A stretch of 64,000 nucleotides of DNA from Methylopumilus sp009926035 (GTDB lineage Bacteria > Pseudomonadota > Gammaproteobacteria > Burkholderiales > Methylophilaceae). Positions within the stretch are counted from its first letter, which is position 1, and each line of letters opens with the position of its first letter. Made by a program: the position numbers and the translations under genes. The notes beneath the pieces were generated by a model. It was not told the DNA's origin, did not search any database, and worked only from the letters and a program-made list of their open reading frames with translations. This document shows, piece by piece, positions 57,376 to 64,000 of this stretch. The stretch covers positions 1-64,000 of the forward strand of contig JBEANL010000001.1 of assembly GCA_041165405.1 (NCBI GenBank). The letters are read 5' to 3'.

Positions 57376-58925
57376 GTATTAAAATTTTTGTTCCTATCGA
57401 TTCAACAGCTTTATCTCTTGGCGCCAATGAAGTTGCAAATGCAATTTCAAAAGAAGCGAAGGCTAAAAAACTAGATATTCAAATCAATCGTAATAGTTCG
57501 CGCGGATTATTTTGGTTAGAAACTTTAGTTGAAGTAGAAACGCCTCAAGGCCGCATAGGTTTTGGCCCTATTAATCCAAGCGATGTGAAGTCTTTATTTG
57601 ATGCAGATTTTATAAATGGGGGTAAGCATCCTCTTGCACTGGGCGTTGTTGCAGATATCGATTGGCTAAAAAAACAAGAGCGCTTAACTTTTGCACGTAT
57701 GGGCATTACCGAGCCCACCAATATTGATCAGTACACGGCGTATGATGGATTCCAAGGCTTAAAAAATGCATTGAATTTAAAACCTGAAGCGATTGTGGAA
57801 ACCGTTACAGCTTCTGGCCTGCGAGGTCGAGGTGGTGCAGCTTTTCCTACAGGGATTAAATGGAAAACGGTATTGGATACCAAAGCTACACAAAAATATA
57901 TTGTATGTAATGCAGACGAAGGCGATTCGGGTACTTATTCAGATCGCATGATTATGGAAGGCGACCCTTTTGTTTTGATTGAGGGCATGATTATCGCCGG
58001 CCTTGCTGTAGGTGCCACACAAGGATATATCTATTTACGATCCGAATATCCCCACGCACTAAAAACTTTAAATGAAGCCATTCACCAAGCGACAAAAGCT
58101 GGTTATCTCGGCGAAGATATTTTGAAGTCAGGCAAAGTTTTTCATTTGGAAGTAAGACGTGCAGCAGGGGCGTATATTTGCGGTGAAGAAACTTCGCTGT
58201 TAGAGAGCTTAGAAGGCAAGAGAGGATTGGTGCGATTTAAACCACCACTTCCCGCGATCGAAGGTTTATTTGGTAAACCTACAGTGGTAAACAATGTGAT
58301 TTCATTAGCAACTGTACCTATTATTTTGGCTAAAGGTGCTAAGTATTATCAAGACTTTGGCATGGGTAAATCACGAGGCACTCTTCCTATTCAGCTGGCA
58401 GGAAATTTAAAGCGCACGGGTCTTGTTGAGAAGGCCTTTGGTATTACTTTAAGAGAGCTTCTTTACGATTTTGGCGGAGGTTCTTTATCAGGCAAACCGA
58501 TTAAGGCCGTTCAAGTAGGCGGGCCTTTAGGTGCTTATTTACCTGAGTCACAATTTGATACTCCACTCGATTATGAAAAATTTTCCGAAATCTGGGCGGT
58601 CCTAGGTCACGGTGGTATTGTGGCATTTGATGAGACAGTCAATATGGCAAAGATGGCGCGCTATGCATTTGATTTTTGTGCGATTGAATCTTGCGGAAAA
58701 TGTACACCTTGTCGCATTGGTTCGACGCGAGGTGTTGAAGTGATAGATCATATTATGCAGGGTCATGATATTAAGAAACATGTAGCATTAATTAGAGATC
58801 TTTCAGATACCATGTTAAATGGTTCTTTATGTGCCTTAGGTGGCATGACGCCATTCCCCGTTTTGAGCGCTTTAAATCATTTCCCTAAAGACTTTGGGGT
58901 TGATGCAAAAGAGCCCAAGGCATAG
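57372..58925 (+). CDS. fdsB: NAD-linked formate dehydrogenase beta subunit FdsB
   Basis: A 517-residue NuoF-like subunit, with an N-terminal NuoE-like extension (about 1-125). The FMN/NADH site is GLRGRGGAAFPTGIKW, GDSGTYSDR and GAYICGEETSLLESLEG, and the [4Fe-4S] ligands are ESCGKCTPCRIGSTRG plus a distant Cys. It reduces NAD+ with electrons from formate. It lies between fdsG and fdsA, and the fdsA ATG follows after 39 bases. Confidence 0.95.
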   Translation: MSIKIFVPIDSTALSLGANEVANAISKEAKAKKLDIQINRNSSRGLFWLETLVEVETPQGRIGFGPINPSDVKSLFDADFINGGKHPLALGVVADIDWLKKQERLTFARMGITEPTNIDQYTAYDGFQGLKNALNLKPEAIVETVTASGLRGRGGAAFPTGIKWKTVLDTKATQKYIVCNADEGDSGTYSDRMIMEGDPFVLIEGMIIAGLAVGATQGYIYLRSEYPHALKTLNEAIHQATKAGYLGEDILKSGKVFHLEVRRAAGAYICGEETSLLESLEGKRGLVRFKPPLPAIEGLFGKPTVVNNVISLATVPIILAKGAKYYQDFGMGKSRGTLPIQLAGNLKRTGLVEKAFGITLRELLYDFGGGSLSGKPIKAVQVGGPLGAYLPESQFDTPLDYEKFSEIWAVLGHGGIVAFDETVNMAKMARYAFDFCAIESCGKCTPCRIGSTRGVEVIDHIMQGHDIKKHVALIRDLSDTMLNGSLCALGGMTPFPVLSALNHFPKDFGVDAKEPKA

Positions 58926-58964
58926 ACTAATACGTTGATTTAGTGATTTATTTCGAGAAAACAT

Positions 58965-61811
58965 ATGGATGATGTAAAAGATTTTGGAACACCAAAAAGA
59001 ACTTCAGACAAGACAATCAATTTAACAATTGATGGCGTATCTGTTTCTGTGCCTGAAGGTACATCCATTATGCATGCCGCATCTTTATCAGGCGTTACTG
59101 TGCCTAAATTATGTGCTACAGATAGTTTGGAGCCCTTTGGTTCATGCCGTCTTTGCCTCGTTGAAATTGAAGGTCGTCGCGGGTATCCAGCTTCATGTAC
59201 AACCCCTGTAGCAGAAGGCATTAAAGTACACACACAAACACCAAAACTTGCTGATATTAGGCGGGGCGTGATGGAGCTTTATATTTCTGATCATCCTCTC
59301 GATTGTTTAACCTGTGCAACGAATGGCGACTGCGAATTACAAGATATGGCAGGCGCTGTAGGTCTTCGAGATGTGCGTTATGGTTATGAGGGTGAAAATC
59401 ATTTAAAGAGTGTAAAAGATACTTCAAATCCTTATTTTACTTTTGACCCTTCAAAGTGCATTGTATGTTCAAGATGTGTCAGAGCCTGTGAAGAAATACA
59501 AGGTACTTTTGCGCTGACAATTCAAGGTCGTGGGTTTGATTCTAAAGTATCAGCAGGTAATAAAGATTTTAAAGATTCAGAATGTGTGTCATGTGGTGCA
59601 TGCGTGCAGGCTTGCCCTACTGCTACCTTGATTGAAAATACGATTATTGAAGCAGGCGTTCCCGAACATAGTGTCACAACGACTTGTGCGTATTGTGGTG
59701 TTGGTTGTTCATTCCATGCGGAAATGAAAGGCGAAGAAGTCGTTCGCATGACACCTAATAAAGATGGTGGGGCTAATCATGGGCACTCTTGTGTGAAGGG
59801 AAGATTTGCTTGGGGCTACGCTACACATAAAGATCGCATTACGACACCTATGATTCGTAAAAGCATTCATGACCCTTGGGAAAAAGTAACTTGGGATGTC
59901 GCGATTAATTATGCTGCAAGTGAGATTAAGCGCATTCAAAAAAAATACGGTCGTGATTCAGTGGGTGCAATTTCATCTTCACGTTGTACGAATGAAGAAG
60001 TGTATGTCGTACAAAAATTAGTGCGTGCAGCATTAGGTAACAATAATGTGGACACTTGCGCGCGCGTATGTCATTCACCGACAGGATATGGACTTAAACA
60101 AACATTAGGTGAGTCAGCAGGCACACAAAATTTTGATTCAGTGATGCATGCAGATGTGATTGTCGTTATCGGTGCGAATCCTACAGATGGCCATCCTGTA
60201 TTTGCATCTCAAATGAAAAGACGTTTAAGAGATGGTGCGAAACTCATTATTGTAGATCCGCGCGCAATTGATCTTGTCGACAACTCGCCTCATATCAGGG
60301 CTGATTATCACTTAAAACTTAAACCTGGTTCTAATGTAGCTATGGTGAATGCATTAGCACATACGATCGTCACAGAAAATCTTATGGACGAATCTTTCGT
60401 TAAAGCACGATGTGAAGACGAAGCCTTTAAAGTATGGAAAGATTTTATTGTGAAATCCGAAAATTCCCCTGAAGCAATGAGTGCATTTACAGGTGTGGAT
60501 GCGAAAGAAGTAAGAGCTGCCGCAAGACTTTATGCAACAGGGGGTAATGCTGCGATCTATTATGGATTGGGTGTGACAGAGCATAGCCAAGGCTCAACCA
60601 TGGTCATGGGGATTGCAAATCTTGCGATGCTCACAGGAAATATTGGTCGAGAAGGTGTTGGGGTTAATCCTCTACGAGGACAAAATAACGTACAAGGCTC
60701 TTGTGATATGGGATCCTTCCCACATGAATTCACTGGATATCGACATGTATCTGATAAAGCGACCTTAGCTTTATTCGAAAAAGCATGGGATGTGAAATTA
60801 CAAAATGAACCCGGTTTAAGAATTCCAAATATGTTAGATGTTGCGATCGATGGACAATTTAAAGCGCTCTATTGTGAAGGTGAAGATATTGCCCAATCAG
60901 ATCCAAACACTCAGCACGTGACACATGCATTAGAGTCGATGGAGTGTGTGATCGTACAAGATTTATTTTTAAATGAAACTGCGATGTATGCGCATGTGTT
61001 CTTACCAGGCTCTTCATTCTTAGAAAAGAATGGCACATTTACGAATGCAGAACGACGTATTTCGAGAGTAAGAAAAGTGATGTCGCCTAAGAATGGTTAT
61101 GAAGATTGGGAAATCACACAGATGCTTAGCAATGCATTAGGTTACAAAATGGAATACAAGCATGCCTCAGATATCATGGATGAGATTGCAAAGCTTACCC
61201 CCACATTTTCAGGGGTGAGTTATCAGAAGCTAGATGAATTAGGAAGTATTCAATGGCCTTGTAACGAAGAGCATCCTCTGGGAACGCCTACCATGCATAT
61301 CGATGAATTCGTGCGTGGCAAAGGTAAATTTATTATTACTGAGTATGTGCCTACTTCTGAAAAAGTGACACAGAAATTCCCACTTATTTTAACGACAGGC
61401 AGAATACTGTCTCAATACAATGTGGGCGCGCAAACAAGAAGAACAAAAAATGTCGCATGGCATGAAGAGGATGTGGTTGAGATTCATCCGCATGACGCCG
61501 AAGAAAGAGGTATTCAATCGGGCGATTGGGTGGGTATTGTAAGTCGAGCAGGAGAAACTGTATTAAGAGCTCATATTACAGAGCGTGTTCAGCCTGGCGT
61601 GATCTATACGACATTCCATCATCCCGAATCAGGCGCCAATGTTATTACCACAGACAATTCAGATTGGGCTACAAACTGCCCTGAATTTAAAGTGACAGCG
61701 GTGCAAGTCAGCAAGGTGACACAATTGTCTGATTGGCAGAAACAATATCAATATTTCAGTGAAGAGCAAATTGAATTTGCAGGTAAATCTAACGTATTAA
61801 AAATTCATTAG
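58965..61811 (+). CDS. fdsA: NAD-linked formate dehydrogenase alpha (catalytic) subunit FdsA
   Basis: A 948-residue Mo-bis-MGD enzyme. The N-terminal NuoG-like part carries a [2Fe-2S] site (FGSCRLCLVEIEG), CATNGDCELQD, and two [4Fe-4S] sites (CIVCSRCVRACE and CVSCGACVQACP). Next are CAYCGVGCSF and the Mo site RVCHSPTGYG with Cys (not Sec) as the metal ligand. The C-terminal MGD-binding fold ends near PEFKVTAV. It converts formate to CO2. It is longer than Fdh-type subunits without the NuoG part, as usual for Fds enzymes. Confidence 0.97.
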   Translation: MDDVKDFGTPKRTSDKTINLTIDGVSVSVPEGTSIMHAASLSGVTVPKLCATDSLEPFGSCRLCLVEIEGRRGYPASCTTPVAEGIKVHTQTPKLADIRRGVMELYISDHPLDCLTCATNGDCELQDMAGAVGLRDVRYGYEGENHLKSVKDTSNPYFTFDPSKCIVCSRCVRACEEIQGTFALTIQGRGFDSKVSAGNKDFKDSECVSCGACVQACPTATLIENTIIEAGVPEHSVTTTCAYCGVGCSFHAEMKGEEVVRMTPNKDGGANHGHSCVKGRFAWGYATHKDRITTPMIRKSIHDPWEKVTWDVAINYAASEIKRIQKKYGRDSVGAISSSRCTNEEVYVVQKLVRAALGNNNVDTCARVCHSPTGYGLKQTLGESAGTQNFDSVMHADVIVVIGANPTDGHPVFASQMKRRLRDGAKLIIVDPRAIDLVDNSPHIRADYHLKLKPGSNVAMVNALAHTIVTENLMDESFVKARCEDEAFKVWKDFIVKSENSPEAMSAFTGVDAKEVRAAARLYATGGNAAIYYGLGVTEHSQGSTMVMGIANLAMLTGNIGREGVGVNPLRGQNNVQGSCDMGSFPHEFTGYRHVSDKATLALFEKAWDVKLQNEPGLRIPNMLDVAIDGQFKALYCEGEDIAQSDPNTQHVTHALESMECVIVQDLFLNETAMYAHVFLPGSSFLEKNGTFTNAERRISRVRKVMSPKNGYEDWEITQMLSNALGYKMEYKHASDIMDEIAKLTPTFSGVSYQKLDELGSIQWPCNEEHPLGTPTMHIDEFVRGKGKFIITEYVPTSEKVTQKFPLILTTGRILSQYNVGAQTRRTKNVAWHEEDVVEIHPHDAEERGIQSGDWVGIVSRAGETVLRAHITERVQPGVIYTTFHHPESGANVITTDNSDWATNCPEFKVTAVQVSKVTQLSDWQKQYQYFSEEQIEFAGKSNVLKIH

Positions 61812-61820
61812 ATTTAATCA

Positions 61821-62639
61821 GTGGCACAAAATCTTTTTATTGATACAGAGCATAGCTTTAAGACTTATGAAGTTTTAAAAAGCCAAGCAAATAAGATCGA
61901 AAAAGATGATATTGCAGAAGAAGTGCCTATTGCATTTGTCTATAACGGCATTTCCCATGCTGTCATGCTAGCCTCTCCCTCAGACCTTGAAGACTTTGCC
62001 TTAGGCTTTTCAATTTCAGAAGGTATTATAGAAAATAAAAGTGATGTTTATGGGATTGAAATTATTCATCAAACTAATGGTGTCGAACTTCAAATTGATA
62101 TTGCGTCAGCGCGTTTTCAATCACTCAAAGATAAGCGAAGAAATTTGCTTGGCCGAACAGGTTGTGGTTTATGCGGCGCTGAAAATTTAGATCAAGCATT
62201 AAGATTGCCAGAAAAAAAGATAGATCAACTTTTAAGGATTAAAGAGAGTGCGATAATTAAAGCGCTCGAGACAATTCATACTTCACAAACATTGCAAAAG
62301 AGGACAGGTGCAACTCATGCATGCGCATGGGCTAATCAAGAAGGTGAGATTCAAATTGTGCGTGAAGATGTGGGTCGACATAATGCCTTAGATAAATTGA
62401 TTGGCGTACTTAAATCAAAAGATATCAGCGATCAAGGTTTTGTGATCACAACTAGTCGTGCAAGTTATGAGATGGTCCAAAAAACAGTGATGCTAGGTGC
62501 TTCGATGTTGATCGCTATATCAGCACCCACGGGACTTGCCATACGATCTGCGTTAAAATATGGTATATGTTTGGTTGGCTTCGCAAGAACCCCTCATTAT
62601 GTAATTTATACTTATGCTGAAAGAGTTACAAAAAATTAA
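61821..62639 (+). CDS. fdhD: Formate dehydrogenase accessory sulfurtransferase FdhD
   Basis: A 272-residue protein that moves sulphur from IscS to the Mo cofactor of formate dehydrogenase. The active-site Cys pair is GRTGCGLCGAENL (Cys-x2-Cys). Other features are VREDVGRHNALDKLIG and ITTSRASYEMVQK. The start is GTG at 61821, nine bases after the fdsA stop. Named fdhD/fdsC in other FdsGBACD operons. Its TAA is followed by fdsD after two bases. Confidence 0.93.
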   Translation: MAQNLFIDTEHSFKTYEVLKSQANKIEKDDIAEEVPIAFVYNGISHAVMLASPSDLEDFALGFSISEGIIENKSDVYGIEIIHQTNGVELQIDIASARFQSLKDKRRNLLGRTGCGLCGAENLDQALRLPEKKIDQLLRIKESAIIKALETIHTSQTLQKRTGATHACAWANQEGEIQIVREDVGRHNALDKLIGVLKSKDISDQGFVITTSRASYEMVQKTVMLGASMLIAISAPTGLAIRSALKYGICLVGFARTPHYVIYTYAERVTKN

Positions 62640-62641
62640 TT

Positions 62642-62854
62642 ATGAATATTGATCAACTTGTTACCATGGCTAATCAGATCGGCTTTTTTTTTAAATCCTA
62701 TCCGGATCAAGAAAAAGCCAAAGAAGAGATTGCAAATCATTTAAAGAAATTCTGGGCGCCACCTATGCGTAATCAAATTAAAGAACACGTTGTAAAAGAT
62801 GCGGGTAAAGGTATAGAGGTGATTGTGATCGATGCGATCAAAAAGTATCTTTGA
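62642..62854 (+). CDS. fdsD: Formate dehydrogenase delta subunit FdsD
   Basis: A 70-residue subunit found in NAD-dependent Mo formate dehydrogenases. The sequence NIDQLVTMANQIGFFFKSYPDQE and the block HLKKFWAPPMRNQI are family marks. It is the last gene of fdsGBA-fdhD-fdsD, and the convergent glycosyltransferase gene ends five bases after it. The role is in assembly or stability of the complex. Confidence 0.9.
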   Translation: MNIDQLVTMANQIGFFFKSYPDQEKAKEEIANHLKKFWAPPMRNQIKEHVVKDAGKGIEVIVIDAIKKYL

Positions 62855-62858
62855 GTTT

Positions 62859-64000
62859 TTATTCTTTATAGAATAGTTTGTAATTATTTTTATCGCCAGG
62901 TTGTTTTCCACTCCAAACTAATTTCCAATTTTCACTCATCGGTGGAAGATCTTTTTTGTGTAATTGATACACAAGTAAGTAATGACAATTACTTCGGTCA
63001 CCTTCTCTGGTGGCTTTGATATTTAAATAATAATCAATCAAATCAATTTGTGCGTCATTTATGTTGTGTGTGGTAAGACAAGATTTATCTTGGATGACTT
63101 TTTCCATAGATAAAAAGAGTGGACTAAAGTCTTTTTTGTGATTAATCCATGGAAGCCATAAAGCCATCAGAAGAGCCCAGCTCACTGTGAGACCAATTGA
63201 CCAATTGGTTGTACATGAGCGATTTGTAATCCTTGTTTTAATCATAGAGAAAATCCAAATCAATGTCAGTAGAATTGCAATGATTAAAATAAAGATATTG
63301 AAATGAGATTCATTCGTTTGTGCTAAAAATTGCATACGTTCATAGGTTTTTTGTGGGTAGCCTGTGAGCATTGCATTCCATCCAAGCCAAATAAGAAAGA
63401 GGAGGGTTGAAAATAAAATAATGCCAAACCAGTTCAATGCACTCGCTGCACCCCTTCTTAAAGTCTCAACACTTCCTGCCGCAATAGTGGATAGCGGAAT
63501 CAGAAACGGCATCAAGAGTGCCTGATTTGTTTTTGCATAAGAAGCTGTGATGATAAATGTAGATATAAAAAAAATAATGGATAATTGAAATTTAGCTTGT
63601 GACCACATTTGATGTTTGAATTTCCACAAACCCCAAATGGCTAAAGGAAGAGCTGGCCAAGCAAACCAGGAAAGATTTTTGATATAAAAAATATAATTTT
63701 GTGTTTGAAATAAATGGAAGCTATTTATCCATTTCATAAATATGTCGTGATGGTACCACCAGAGAAGTGTTGGCCATATGGTTAAAAAAGGTAAGCTCAC
63801 GAGCAGACTTAAGCTCAAAACAAGACTATAACGTCTTGTTCGCCATATTTCAAAACATACTGGTAGAAGAAGCGCTGAAAAAATGAGGACAAGAAGTGGT
63901 ACGACACCTCCTGATAAAAAGCTTAATCCTAAACCCGCTCCTAAAAGTATGGCCGATCTGAAAGGACGTCTTTTGGAAAGAGCCAATCCATAAAAGCCCA
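62859..64000 (-). CDS. ArnT-like membrane glycosyltransferase, truncated by the window edge
   Basis: The C-terminal 380 residues of a multi-span protein; the frame stays open through the right edge, so the true start lies outside. About nine membrane helices alternate with short loops (for example GLGLSFLSGGVVPLLVLIF and LPLAIWGLWKFKH), and the C-terminal soluble part (about 285-375) has INDAQIDLIDYYLNIKA and YQLHKKDLPPM. The pattern fits PMT/ArnT-type glycosyltransferases that use a polyprenyl-linked sugar. The catalytic N-terminal loop is not in view. Confidence 0.75.
   Translation of the reverse strand, partial: GFYGLALSKRRPFRSAILLGAGLGLSFLSGGVVPLLVLIFSALLLPVCFEIWRTRRYSLVLSLSLLVSLPFLTIWPTLLWWYHHDIFMKWINSFHLFQTQNYIFYIKNLSWFAWPALPLAIWGLWKFKHQMWSQAKFQLSIIFFISTFIITASYAKTNQALLMPFLIPLSTIAAGSVETLRRGAASALNWFGIILFSTLLFLIWLGWNAMLTGYPQKTYERMQFLAQTNESHFNIFILIIAILLTLIWIFSMIKTRITNRSCTTNWSIGLTVSWALLMALWLPWINHKKDFSPLFLSMEKVIQDKSCLTTHNINDAQIDLIDYYLNIKATREGDRSNCHYLLVYQLHKKDLPPMSENWKLVWSGKQPGDKNNYKLFYKE

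Overview
The window reads as a piece of a small, AT-rich betaproteobacterial chromosome, most likely an obligate methylotroph of the order Methylophilales (the planktonic OM43 / Candidatus Methylopumilus type). This rests on a lanthanide-type methanol dehydrogenase set (xoxF, xoxJ, xoxG), an NAD-linked molybdenum formate dehydrogenase operon, betaproteobacterial gene orders (ruvCAB-ybgC-tolQRAB-pal-cpoB-queEC; rpsU-yqeY-dnaG-rpoD) and very tight packing. No gene-free stretch exceeds 300 bases; the longest is the 284-base leader region of xoxF (43462-43745). The assignment is by recognition only, as no database search was possible.

Region 1 (1-22.4 kb) is housekeeping: the end of ntrB and all of ntrC, a CBS protein, a DMT exporter, yebC, Holliday junction genes, the Tol-Pal envelope complex, queuosine genes, rpsP-rimM-trmD-rplS, xerD, folB, plsY, tsaD, and the rpsU-yqeY-dnaG-rpoD macromolecular synthesis operon followed by a CAT-anticodon tRNA that looks like tRNA-Ile2.

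Region 2 (22.4-43.5 kb) is accessory in character. It holds small regulators, a membrane-anchored peroxiredoxin, a trypsin-TPR protein, and an eight-gene, nearly gapless lipid-modification operon (25.7-32.7 kb) with two CFA-family methyltransferases, DUF2878, DUF1295, lipocalin, desaturase, flavin oxidoreductase and DUF1365 genes. It continues with a SoxYZ-like carrier, a PepSY protein, an SDR, a YHS-pentapeptide protein, a phospholipase D-type cardiolipin synthase, HU, a UmuD-like protease, a RodZ-like protein, a TPR-2OG oxygenase, a BrkB-cNMP fusion and proline iminopeptidase.

Region 3 (43.5-64 kb) is C1 energy metabolism. XoxF oxidises methanol in the periplasm and XoxG takes the electrons; XoxJ is the accessory protein. 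A type II NADH dehydrogenase, LplT, PhoH and a Bcp peroxiredoxin follow. Then come molybdenum cofactor genes (moeA, mobA, moaA), a second molybdopterin oxidoreductase, and fdsGBA-fdhD-fdsD, which oxidises formate to CO2 with NAD+. The cofactor genes supply the two molybdoenzymes beside them. The window ends inside an ArnT-like membrane glycosyltransferase.

The best candidates for undescribed biology are the lipid operon with its variant CFA-type enzyme, the structured leader of xoxF, the SoxYZ-like carrier with its PepSY neighbour, and several unusual domain fusions.
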